From NCBI GenBank assembly GCA_000497125.2, contig CM035320.1, positions 380,001 through 444,000 of the forward strand: a DNA stretch of 64,000 bases, in the 5' to 3' direction. This document shows positions 13,485 through 23,250 of the stretch, one piece after another. How positions within the stretch are numbered: position 1 is the first letter of the stretch; every line of letters begins with the position of its first letter. The position numbers and the translations under genes are program-made. The notes under the pieces are model-generated. The model made no database searches and was not told where the DNA came from. It saw nothing but the letters and a program-made list of their open reading frames with translations. The stretch comes from Spironucleus salmonicida. Taxonomy: Eukaryota; Fornicata; Diplomonadida; Hexamitidae.

Positions 13485-16400
13485 TCATTCTTTTTACTCT
13501 AAAGCCCTGTAACATTTTTCTACTGCATTACCAACGACCTATTTTTAACCTAAACAGGATCTTAAAACTGCGCTGTTAACTAATCTACCGACAGACTACA
13601 GACTCTCTATTAGACATGATATAACGGTTTCCACATTTTCAAGCAAATAAAAAGTATCTTTTTCTGAAATAACTTCTTCCAAAATCTCTCGTATATTGCT
13701 ATCAAAAATATTTTTGGGTGTCAATCCAATTTTCTCTATCGCATTTTCTAAACTACAAATACTCAAATTTTCGCTTTAAATAATTTCATTTAATGATTAA
13801 AATTCGCCAAAAATAATTGTTTCTGCTAATTATTTGAAGGTTAAGCTTTTTATTTTTTAGCAAGCCACACGAGAAAATGAACTAAAATCATGATATCTAG
13901 CAAAAATTCTACAAACCTAATGAGATGTTTCTTCATTATAATTAATAACTTAAAAGAATCTATTTCTAGTTTCATAAAATTATTAAACTTGGTCTGTTTA
14001 TGATGTGTAAATGTAATTTAAAAATAAAAATCCATCTAAAATATTAAGTGAATTAATATTAAATTAGTTAATAAAAGTGTTTAAAAGTTATTAAAGTATG
14101 GGCAAAGCGGAAAAAATCCATGTTGGATGGTCTGCCAAAGATATAATATCGAGAGATGATAAATTTTATAAACGTTAAGAAAGTATTACCTAAATATAGC
14201 TTCCTGTTAATTGTTAGTATAAGCCATTTTATGGTTAATTTTATAGTAATTACTATAACGACTTTAAAAAGAATAAGTCATTATCTACTTAAATAAATAA
14301 ATTAGAAAGTCCTGCTTCAAAAGGACTTAGTTTTTCGCTTATTTGATTACGCATAAAAATTACATCTGAGTGTGCAGAATTTTTACTTAAAAATTCAAAA
14401 TTTTTAGATATTTCATACTCAAAATGACATACATGATCAATATTAATATATATATTGTCAATTAACACACTTAAAATTGAATCAACACCAGATGTTGCAT
14501 CGAAAAATTATCTTATTAATTATTTTGTTACTGATGGAAGTTAATTATAGATATTAATTTCTCCTAAAAAATATATAAGCAATAAAATATCTCTTTATTT
14601 CGAAAGGTTAGCCGATCTATACTAATTTAACAATTTTTAATGATCTAATAGTTACTTTTCACCACTTTTAAGTTCAAAAATATTGACTTATCTAGCCCAA
14701 TTCGAGTCAGATTTATAGTCGATAACAGATTTTTTAGCCAGCTACTATATTAAAACTTCAATATCTTATGAGCTTATTTACTCAGGATTCATAGGTAACA
14801 GAACTTCATTTCTCAAGTAATTCTAAAAATTAATTTGCAACAATTATTATACACTCATATCCTTGTAATTAAAATTCGTTTTAGCCGAAAAACTCCGCAA
14901 AACATACTTTGCTGTGATATTCTCATTTTTATTTAACATACTTTTAATACGTGAAAAATCATTGAAATTTGCTGAAATCAAAAATGTTTTCTCGCTTTTC
15001 TACATAATACAGAAAACTGAGCTGGAAATTGCATTTTTAAGCAACAATTAGTTGTTTTTAATTTGCTCCATTGGTAGCAAGCAAAATGCAGAAACTGAAG
15101 GGAAAATTATATTTTCTAATCCTTTTTCTTCTTTTTTGTCATCAAAAATGCTTTTCGCAAGAGAAAATTCTGAAAATCTAACAGATTTTAATAAATTGAC
15201 ACTCTAATTCAGTTTTTCTTTCTTTTCGTCAAATATTATCTCTCGACAATTTTACAATTAGAAATGCACCGAGTTTGCGTATGTTTAAGTGAAAAACAGC
15301 TTTTCTAATTTATTTTAAATCCGTAAAGTTGTTGGGCCTCTGTCTTATCCATTACTTTCAAACATTAGTAATTTTCGCATACCAATTAATTCACTTGCAA
15401 TATTTCTATATTCTGAAGGTATTCTAGAAAGAATTCTTCTCCGCTCAATTAAAGGCTTTTTAACAATTTTTTATAATATCTCATCAAAATTCACCTAGTT
15501 TACTGAGATCTTATGATCAAAATTTTAAATCTCTAATTAAAATTAAATTATTTTAGAATCAAAACATAGAAGAAAATTATAGTTTGTCGAAAGTAAAACA
15601 GGAGATAGATTAGGAAATTATGATAATTTTAACACTCTTTATGTGGAGTAAGAATAGTTGGTGAAATATTCATTAATTTAGTCTATTGATGTTTCTTGAT
15701 TAATATTAATTTTAGAAGTATTTAATGCTGATTTTGACAAACTTTGATTTTGCTAGGTTGTAAATGTTAAATTTAATTTTTTATTAACAAATGTTGCAGT
15801 TAGCAATACAAATTTTGATGTAGATAAATCTGATCTTGGAATCATTAATGTTAATATAGTATACTAAGTTATAATTAAATTTTTGCTTGTTTCCATATTT
15901 TAAATTTAAGGTTGCTAATATGTTATATCAAAAGGAATAAAATAGTGAGTAATGTTATCAAGCTTGCGAGTTCCTTCCTAACTAAATGATGTAAAAGAAG
16001 ATCGTGAAATAAAAGAAAAAGTAGGGCACGCCGAAAATAGATCCTACAGTTTAATTATTTTTTTCTAAAATTAATTGTAAATAACAGTTATTTATTATTC
16101 TGATAATATAACTTATAAACTATTAAATTATTTTTATTATAATACGAGATCTTCTTCAAGCTAAACTTTTTCCGCTTCTATTTATAATTCTTAGACTACC
16201 GATTTTTCCATTTTTTCAAAAATTTCAAAGTACAGTGGATCAGATGTATCTTTCATAGATCTTTTATTTATTTTATCTTTCTTTTTAAATGCTTAGTTTC
16301 TCGTTTTAAGCATCTCTTGTAGAATAAGAGGAGGCTATGCTAATAAATCAGTATCATTACCAAATAATGACTTCTTGACTAAGTTTAATAGATTGAACTT

Positions 16401-16850
16401 TTCCTTAATATAAATAATTGTACCATCGTCGTATATTACTCGACCTTAATTAGTTTAAGTTCCTGCAAGTTTCTCATTTAAGGCCAGATGTATCATATAA
16501 TGCTCATTAGGAAGAAATTTTTGTGGTATATGTTGCAAACTTAATGGATATTGTGCAATATATCCATTTTCTGTTGTAACTATTGGAATATTGTTACTAT
16601 CAAAATGAACAGAGGGTGTATTTGTTGAAAATATATCTGATCTTAATATCTGTGTACAGGTAAGTGAGGATATCATGCATAATCCAGGTGCAGATGCCGA
16701 TACTAAAGGAAAATCGGTCGCACTTTTTGATGAGTGGATTCTATATTCAACTTACTTATTCTCATTTGAAAATTGAGTAAGTTGATAAGGTAACTAACCT
16801 AAGATCTTTATTTGATGTTCCTTAGTTGCAACTAAGAATTTCTGCTCCAT
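13485..16850 (-). CDS. Large soluble protein of unknown function, 1121 aa
   Basis: One minus-strand frame, free of TGA from ATG 16848-16850 to TGA 13485-13487, with very many TAR Gln codons. The N-terminal ~170 residues are rich in short hydrophobic stretches with Gly/Pro/Asn turns (beta-type). A charged helix around residues 190-250 follows, then long alternating helical segments to the C-terminus (for example IERRRILSRIPSEYRNIASE and EILEEVISEKDTFYLLENVE), as in an alpha-solenoid. No membrane span. Beta-domain plus alpha-solenoid resembles large nucleoporins or coat subunits, but no signature allows a name. Plus-strand frames across it are shadows. Confidence 0.7.
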
Positions 16851-16932
16851 ATTTTAGAAAGGTAGAAATATTTTAGGATAACTAATAAATATGTATATAA
16901 TAATTGTTTATATAAAAGTTACTTACTTTACT

Positions 16933-19047
16933 ATGAATTAATATAAATCATATGGCTTTATTCATACAAAATATTGTAGATATCTACATTATAAAATGCA
17001 TGAAACTCCAATTGAAGAAATTAGAAGATCAAAAAGTATAAATGCTAGATAACTACACTCTTATTTCGGTATTGATGTATCCATGCTATTTCAATTAGAT
17101 TTATTTATGGCTCTTTGGTTCATTGTTGTATTTATATGTTACCTTCCTTTTATAATATCTTTTGCATCATTTGACTGGGGAGGGTAAAACTTCATAATAT
17201 AACCGGAATATACGGTTGAAATGTACCTATCAATATCAAATTTTCATTGTTATATTTGGTATATAGTTATTATGTCAACATAAATTATCACATAATTTTT
17301 CAGAAGAATTAGGCGAATTTAAGATTGCAAAGAAAGTCTTTTACCTTAAGTGTAAGATTATTCTCTTATTATATATAATATTAATTAGAATACATCAAAC
17401 AACTAAGTGTTTAGATTATTGATAAGTTTATGCCCATTTGTTATTATAAGAGATATAGTTAGAGTAAAGTAACCTAGCCTATATAAACTATAACAATAAT
17501 TTATTAATATATAAAAAGATTATTATAACTAACTGTAATTTCATGTAGAAAATTTAAGCTTTAATGGAAGCAATAGTTATAAATTATTATCCAATCATCA
17601 TTTATTATTCAATATTATCTAAAAAGTAGGTTTTTATCATGACTTTTAATGGTACGAGTCTAAATTACATTCACTGTAAAATAAAATTAATACGTAAGCT
17701 AAAGCTAAAAGTAGTGAATCTGATGCGGCTATTATTATTTTTGAAACCATACAAATGCGAGAAAATATACTTAGATTGCTGTATAATTAAAAGTTAGATA
17801 ATAATATACTAAAATCAACCAGAAGTTATAACCCAAAAGATATAATATATCACAACCTTTCAAAAAAAATAAATGATAAACATAAAAAAGAACTTTTAAC
17901 TTATTTAATAATTATTATTGTAAGTATTTTATAATTTATACTAATGGCAGTCATAAGAGACTAAGCTGATAAGTTTACAGAAAAGTAATATGGGTTTATT
18001 AACTAAACAGCTGGCCTGTGTTTAGGATTAATTTAAATGATAATTGGAGATTGGACATTACGCTCAATTTTATTTTGGGCAATCTAATATGAAGGTCATA
18101 CAACATATTCATCTAAAGAAAAATCATGGATTGTTAAATTCTATATTTTTAACCTATTTAATAGATTATCAGTAGTTTACTATAAAAATTTTACTTTATA
18201 TTTTTCTGATAAAAAGAATCATTACTATGATTTCTTTAATATTTTTACTAAAAATAGATTTTGGAGATTTAGTGGAGGACATATTGGTATAAATTTACTA
18301 TCAGTGTTAGCAGTATTTACATTCATTTAAAATTTTGCAAATATTTGTCTTCAAATAATAATTAAAGGCTATTTATTTTTGATAAATAAGTCATCTAATG
18401 GACAAAATTAATATGATCTAGGAGGAACAATACGGTATTCATCAATTTATGTCTAACATCTAGTAGTATTTACTTTGACACTAACTTTTGGATTTGAGTA
18501 ACCATATTTATTATTACTGGCAACGCTTTTTTATGTAATTTAGTTTTTCACGCTGAAATATGTCTAAGCTAAAGTAAGTCGACCGCCACCTTCTTATAAT
18601 GGATTATGCTGTTAGGCAGAAAAAATTCAATCTTTTATTTGTATTGGAAGCGTCTTAGGCATTATTCAATATAATTATGAGGATAACTCTTACATATATT
18701 GGATTCCTCTAATAATGGTTTCGTTTATATTATATTAGTTTACTAATTCACGCATATTTACAATATTTATAAAGAAATTTTTAAATACAGAATAGGGTAA
18801 ATTAATATCTATGCGAGAAGAAGATGAACTTCTACATAAAATATAAAATGCACCACCATTTACTTTATTATGCAATGTGGATAATTATGTAATAACAGTA
18901 CCTTTTTCATAAACTAAGCTAGAATAATTATATGATCGTATCCTAGAGTTAAAGCAATAATTTAAAATTTAATCATTCACCAGTTGTACAAAGATTTTAG
19001 CATGGGCATCTTAGTCGGGTCATGCTGATCTTTGTGCACCGTGGTGA
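16933..19047 (+). CDS. Anoctamin/TMEM16-like membrane protein
   Basis: A 704-residue polytopic protein with about 8-10 membrane segments. The diagnostic part is WAIQYEGHTTYSSKEKSW followed by IVKFYIFNLFNRLSVVYYKNF, corresponding to the conserved anoctamin segment with E.H.T..E..L..K.F.F.F.N near the Ca2+-binding helices. Later, an RY..IYVQH...FTLTLTFGF helix and KVSRPP fit the last TMEM16 region. Anoctamins are Ca2+-activated chloride channels or lipid scramblases; which one cannot be told. The stop TGA (19045-19047) lies inside the right arm of the inverted repeat, so the final few residues are encoded by repeat DNA and the natural C-terminus may have been lost. AT-rich, heavy TAR use. Confidence 0.75.
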
Positions 19048-19814
19048 CGATCCTCACTCCACTCCTCAGAATGGAAGGGAAGAATGACTACATCCGCAAC
19101 CTGATTGTGCGCGTCAGCAATATCGGAATCGTGGGTGTGACCGAAGGTAGGTTTGACGACAGCTTTATCCCCGCCTCGAATGCGCTCAAGGACCAGCGTG
19201 TGACGAGGGAGCTGATCAAGGAGATATTCAGCAAATTCGGCGAGGTGAAACACGTGGAGTATCGGGCTGGCCAGCTAGAATGCACGGTACGCTTCTCAGA
19301 CAGAAGCGGGGACGCGGCCAAGCATGCCATCGAGCAGTACCAGGCAGAGGCGCTCACGCTCGGCTGCCAGGATGTCACCCTAGATATGGTCACTGGCGAG
19401 GAAGAGGCCAAGGTGTGGGACATGATCCTCAACGGCAGAGACGGCAGGAAACGCGATAGACCACGCTATGATGACAGGCCTAGACGCGACTTCCGCGGTG
19501 ACGATCGCAGGCGCGACTACGATAGACCGAGATACGAGGATAGGGGGAGACCCCGCTTTGAGGATAGAGACAGACCCCGATACGAGGACAGAGATAGGTC
19601 CAGGGGTGGTGACAGGCCCAGGTATGAGGATAGACCCAGGTACGGCGATAGGGACAGACCGCGCTACGAGGAGAGACCGCGCGGGGATGATAGGGAGGAG
19701 AGGAGATCCCGCGACGGTGCCCAGGACAAGCAGGAGTGGTGAGCGGAAATTTTGCAGCTACAGTAACTAGCTTTCCTTCGGGGGCGACTTTACATTATTA
19801 TATATTATTTATAA
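19039..19814. repeat. Right arm of the 776-bp inverted repeat
   Basis: Reverse complement of 12234-13009, with 6.0 kb between arms. It begins inside the anoctamin 3' end and finishes in an AT-rich motif downstream of the second xRRM gene. The junctions show no terminal repeats or transposase gene, so this looks like a duplicated gene cassette rather than a mobile element. Confidence 0.9.
19071..19742 (+). CDS. La-type xRRM RNA-binding protein, copy 2
   Basis: Identical in protein sequence to the copy at 12306-12977: one xRRM-like domain followed by RPRYED-type repeats, no La motif. The start ATG (19071-19073) is 24 bp after the anoctamin stop. The sequence between belongs to the repeat, so a promoter could be carried within the cassette or within the anoctamin end. 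GC-rich, contrasting with the AT-rich anoctamin. An extended frame from about 19032 uses a non-ATG start and is less likely. Confidence 0.7.
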   Translation: MEGKNDYIRNLIVRVSNIGIVGVTEGRFDDSFIPASNALKDQRVTRELIKEIFSKFGEVKHVEYRAGQLECTVRFSDRSGDAAKHAIEQYQAEALTLGCQDVTLDMVTGEEEAKVWDMILNGRDGRKRDRPRYDDRPRRDFRGDDRRRDYDRPRYEDRGRPRFEDRDRPRYEDRDRSRGGDRPRYEDRPRYGDRDRPRYEERPRGDDREERRSRDGAQDKQEW

Positions 19815-19830
19815 TATATCGTTTCAGCGC

Positions 19831-20148
19831 ATGAGCTATGAATATGATCCAGCTTTAGATAGATACATTCTACCTTAGCCACCGCTAAAACTTTTTCGTT
19901 TTACTAATTAAAAATTTAAACCTTCGCACTATGAGTCAAGACCATTTATTCATCCAAGAACTAAATCAACTCCTACTACTACGTAAAATATCTTTATTCG
20001 GTCTTCATAAAATCGCCGTATACCTCTCAATCTAGACAGAAAATTATATCAGCCAAAATAAGTTATTTAAAAGGATAAGATAGATGAATTTTCATAGAAA
20101 ATGTAGATGTCAAACTATAAAAAACCTTCTAAAGATTGGTAATAGTGA
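19831..20148 (+). CDS. Small basic protein, 105 aa
   Basis: From ATG 19831 to TGA 20146-20148. Rich in Arg, Lys, Pro, Tyr and Gln (for example RYILPQPPLKLFRF, HYESRPFIHPRTKSTP), with no hydrophobic core or membrane span; likely an extended, binding-type protein. Similar small Tyr/Pro/Arg-rich proteins in flagellates decorate axonemal microtubules, but this is only analogy. It converges on the Hop2 gene with 14 bp between stops. A comparable gene lies at 34729-34989. Confidence 0.5.
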
Positions 20149-20162
20149 GTAAAACAAATATT

Positions 20163-20777
20163 TCACTGGCACATCGCTAGCCTGTCCTTGATCTGCTTCG
20201 GCGTCTCGGTGGGCTCCATGTCGAGCTCTTTGAAGAGTTGCGTGCGGGACTTCTCGAGTCCCTCGCCAATCGCGTCGAGGCCCTCGAAGAGCTGCACCTA
20301 CCTGGTTTTCCACTCGACTAGAAGCTTCTTCAGCATTTTCTTGCAGCCTGTCATCTGCTCGTTGCTGATAACCTCGTCGGCCTCGGTAACGGTAATCAGT
20401 GATAGTCTCTTCTGCACCTGGGCTACCTCGTCCCTGAGCTGTGCCTCCGACTTGACGTTCTGGAGCTGCGTCTGCTCTGCCTTCAGTTGGGCTACGTCGG
20501 CCTGCAGTGCCTTGATCGTGTCGGCGTAGTCAGCATTCTGCTGCTTGAGGGCGTCCAGCTCGCCCTCCGGTATCGGGGTGATGAGCGCCTGGTTGTACAC
20601 GTAGAGCTTGCCGGACTTGCCGACCTGCAGGAAGGTGACCTTCTGGTCGGCGACGAGCTTGTCGAGGGCGCGCTGGACGAAGGTCTTGGAGTACTTGGAG
20701 GCGGTGAAGTTGATGACGGTCTGGAGGGAGAAGGGGGAGTTGTTCTGGGCGAAGAGCTGCAGGATCTCCTGCTCCAT
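20163..20777 (-). CDS. Hop2-like meiotic recombination protein, copy 1
   Basis: A 204-residue protein, the usual length of Hop2 (TBPIP/PSMC3IP). Residues ~1-60 form a winged helix (QTVINFTASKYSKTFVQRALDKLVADQKV, then GKSGKLYVYNQ, the family's wing). Residues ~75-145 form a leucine-heptad coiled coil that would pair with Mnd1. A helical C-terminus follows. The frame crosses TAG at 20298-20300 (Gln) and ends at TGA 20163-20165. Hop2-Mnd1 helps Dmc1/Rad51 strand exchange between homologues in meiosis. GC-rich. Its near-identical twin is at 37776-38390. Confidence 0.85.
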
Positions 20778-20822
20778 TGGGAGCGCTGCGCCGTCCGGGC
20801 CTGCGCCCTACCCAAATTGTAT

Positions 20823-20907
20823 CCCCACTTAGCTCAGTTGGTAGAGCGTTTGGCTGTAGAGCTCTGTAGTTACCGAACGGTCACTGGTTCAACTCCGGTA
20901 GTGGGGA
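20823..20907 (+). tRNA. tRNA-Tyr(GUA) with a 12-nt intron, copy 1
   Basis: Cloverleaf by eye: acceptor CCCCACT/AGTGGGG with discriminator A, D arm GCTC...GAGC, anticodon stem TTTGG/CCGAA, T arm ACTGG-TTCAACT-CCGGT. The first pair is C1-G72, the tyrosine identity element of eukaryotes and archaea. The anticodon loop is 19 nt instead of 7; removing 12 nt after position 37 leaves CTGTAGA with anticodon GTA. Tyr tRNA genes commonly carry such an intron. The exact exon-intron cut can shift by a base. Confidence 0.93.
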
Positions 20908-20970
20908 ATTTTAACTTTCCGGCTCCGCTGCACGGCAACCCCGAGCGCCAGGGCAAAAGATTAAAAGATT

Positions 20971-21042
20971 GGGGAAATCCGGGAATTGAACCCGGGACCT
21001 CCTCTACCCTAAAGAGGAATCATTCCACTAGACCAATTTCCC
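20971..21042 (-). tRNA. tRNA-Pro(AGG), copy 1
   Basis: A 72-nt cloverleaf on the minus strand: acceptor GGGAAAT/ATTTCCC with discriminator C, anticodon stem CCTCT/AGAGG, loop TTAGGGT with anticodon AGG (A34 becoming inosine), and T arm CCGGG/CCCGG around TTCAATT. It closely follows the eukaryotic tRNA-Pro pattern. No intron. It lies tail to tail with tRNA-Tyr, 63 bp apart. A second intact copy and a decayed copy lie elsewhere in the window. Confidence 0.93.
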
Positions 21043-21221
21043 ACGGCTATGGGCGCGCCTTCCGGTCCGGCGCGGGCAGCGGGAGACGCGGCGCCCTAGT
21101 GGGCTGAGTTTGGCCAGGGCATGCGGGCGCAGCCCTCGGTGCCCGGCCGTAGCGGGCAGGCAGGCACGGCCGCGCCATGAGGTGCGCCGCGGGGCAGGGG
21201 TAGGAACGATCGAACAGCATC
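21043..21221. ncRNA. GC-rich structured island, possible RNA gene (copy 1)
   Basis: A very GC-rich stretch of about 180 bp between tRNA-Pro and the 63-aa gene. Perfect or near-perfect inverted segments include GGGCTG...CAGCCC near 21100-21137, GTGCC...GGCAC and CGGCCG...CGGCCG near 21140-21172, and GGCGC...GCGCC near 21068-21095. No frame continues a neighbouring gene convincingly. It could be a Pol III RNA next to the tRNAs or the 3' UTR of the small gene. Strand unknown. Confidence 0.35.
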
Positions 21222-21413
21222 TCACTAGAAGTAGTTTTTGATAAGCAGGATCTCATCGCACAGAATCTCGTCCTCCTCCAAAAACTGTGTGTACTGCACG
21301 TGCATGTCAACTAGCTCGCTTTCCGAGGCCACGGGGCGGATCTTCGCGTTCGACTAAGACACCTTTGGGGACACCTTCGTCAGCCTGGCGGACGATCGCA
21401 CTACTTTCTTCAT
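21222..21413 (-). CDS. Small protein, 63 aa, copy 1
   Basis: From ATG 21411-21413 to TGA 21222-21224 with two TAG Gln codons. A basic N-terminus (KKVVRSSARLTKVSPK) precedes an acidic helix (FLEEDEILCDEILLIKNYF). GC-rich coding in AT-rich surroundings and conservation in the duplicate at 38835-39026 (only a few changes) support it. No family recognised. Confidence 0.55.
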
Positions 21414-22416
21414 TGGAGAGTGGCAAATTTAAGTCTGCTATAATTATATATATTCCGTATAATGGCGGGAAGTTAGCAAAATATAATTCTGTTTATAGGT
21501 CCATATACCATATGCATCAATGGCAATAAGTTATTACTTATTTTTTTTGTTTTAGTTACTAAAAATATTAAAACAGATTACAATATATTAACAAACTTAC
21601 GGTTCATAAAAATTATTTTTACCTGGTATTATAATTTAAATTGTTATATTAAACATTAGAATACTTAAATATTTTAAATAACTATAAACATTATCAATTA
21701 TAAACAATAACTTAAACAAAGTTTTAAATTATACCTACTATATGCGTGGCATGTATTATAATACTAATATTATACATAATTTGCAATAGACACCATCCTT
21801 ATTCGATGGGTAAACTAAACGTATTGTAAATAGTAATAGTACTATTTATAATCACTTAAAAATACTTTGACCTGTAACTATTTACCGGAGACTAATTTAC
21901 TGATTTATATATCATTATCAAAACATCTAATCTAATCCTATATTTGACTAAATCCGCAAAATAGCTATCAGACGCTAAAGGATGTGTATACGCTGCTGAT
22001 AAAGATAATTCTGGCACTTTTAATAAATTTGGTAGAAGATTTCATTATTTTTTTCATTTTTATTCCGTTAGAAACGATATATTTATTTATATTTATTAGG
22101 GAAAATAATTTAAACTAAACTAACATTGGTATGCTTTCATCTGTTTAATTTTACTTTGTTAGCTTACTAAATCTGTTTGGATGTATACTTATTGCAATTG
22201 CTTGTAATGAGGAAACTTTTATTTTCATTTTTGTCAAGAAGAGCATGATAGTGAATATCAATTGCTAGTATGTGTATTATTTCTTTGAAATCAGTATTAG
22301 AAATTATCTTGGCCACCATTACCTAGATGGATTTCTGATTTAATTAAAGCATATATAAAGTACTAATTTTTTCATTATATAATGTTGCAATAATAAACAG
22401 CTCACTAAGTTAACTA
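21414..22416. other. AT-rich spacer inside the duplication
   Basis: About 1 kb of AT-rich DNA with plausible-looking open frames on both strands. The best plus-strand frame (ATG 21806) is broken in the sister copy by a one-base change in an A-run near 39470, so I see no supported gene. Confidence 0.55.
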
Positions 22417-22875
22417 TCACATCATCTCCAGTTATTTTCGCATCTCCTCTTCCTCGTTGCCTCCGTTGCCTCTTCCCTGGCTTTTGCAAGATGCTATAAA
22501 CTCTTCTACGTCTTTCTATGATATTTCTCTCATCAGCAGGCCAAGAACCTCAGGATCAACTATCTCCTTATCAACCTAAATTTTGCCAAATTTCTGCTCT
22601 AAAATTTTTGAAAATTCGGCGATGTGCTTGTTTTAAAAGCGCTCCTAGCAGAATAGGATAGTAAAGACACTCTTATGCAGCGCCGGGCGAAGGACCTTTG
22701 AGTCGAAGAGTGACTCGTTTTGCTGCAAAAACTGAGCATGAGCCGAAGCTATTTTAGCAGCATCACGCCGGTCGCTGGATGTCATTGCCTCTCTAGCCAG
22801 CATTTCGAGGGTGAAATTGCTCTCTGTGCTGCTGAATAGCTTCAAGTTAGCAGACTCGCATCTTTGATTATGCAT
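22417..22875 (-). CDS. Helical protein, possibly IST1-like, copy 1 (152 aa)
   Basis: From ATG 22873-22875 to TGA 22417-22419. Mostly helical: DRRDAAKIASAHAQFLQQNESLFDSKV near residues 36-62, then a second helical region with FGKIQVDKEIVDPEVLGLLMREIS and an acidic EEEEMRKQ end. The spacing of an A.....H/E helix, a middle helix and a KFGK..V helix is reminiscent of the ESCRT-III factor IST1, which regulates Vps4, but the match is weak and the protein is shorter. Duplicated at 40032-40490 with a few substitutions. GC content is moderate; several TAR codons. Confidence 0.5.
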
Positions 22876-23250
22876 AGCAGAAATCTATGTTAATGCTGTT
22901 TTAAGTACTGTCGCATGTAGACGTATGTCCTATAAGGATGGTGAAGATCCCATTAGATTTAGAGAAAGGAATATGGTATATTGCTATTTTAATATAATAA
23001 CTATATATTTAGAAATAAAATGCCATTTTTTAATAAAGAATTTCTTCAGTATCTTTAGTGATATAGAATACATAATGAAAGTCTTATTCAAAATAATTAT
23101 TAATAATTGTTCCTTTAATAAATATGAAAATTATAAAAATAATTATAAATAATGTAATGTTTATTCCATAAACTAGCTATAACAGTGTACTCCATGAAGA
23201 GTAATTAATATGGAAGTGATATTTTGATAGTTAATTCTGAATTATATTTT

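Larger units (their letters stand above)
20160..22898. repeat. Direct duplication, left copy (Hop2-tRNAs-small genes)
   Basis: About 2.74 kb matching 37773-40513 in the same orientation, with scattered substitutions and a few single-base indels (offset 17613 at the Hop2 end, 17615 at the far end). It contains Hop2, tRNA-Tyr, tRNA-Pro, a GC-rich island, a 63-aa gene, an AT-rich spacer and a 152-aa gene. Coding parts are more conserved than the spacer, so both copies may be functional. Confidence 0.9.

Noticed and set aside
14098-14346. A plus-strand 82-residue frame starting MGKAEK
   Set aside because: It overlaps the continuous minus-strand 1121-aa gene, whose frame is far longer and more protein-like; the plus frame is its antisense.
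14437-15520. Long plus-strand open stretch rich in Phe/Ser
   Set aside because: Antisense of the same minus-strand gene; it contains TGA at 14641-14643 and lacks a start.
20487-21107. Plus-strand 206-residue frame over Hop2 and the tRNAs
   Set aside because: It is the antisense of Hop2 and runs through both tRNA genes; no family features.
21806-22210. Plus-strand frame beginning MGKLNVLQ inside the duplicated spacer
   Set aside because: The sister copy has a one-base insertion that breaks it, and the opposite strand has an equally open frame.
22925-23152. 75-residue plus-strand frame MSYKDGEDPIRFRERN
   Set aside because: The first 17 residues look coding but the rest is AT-rich filler; at most a remnant at the duplication boundary.
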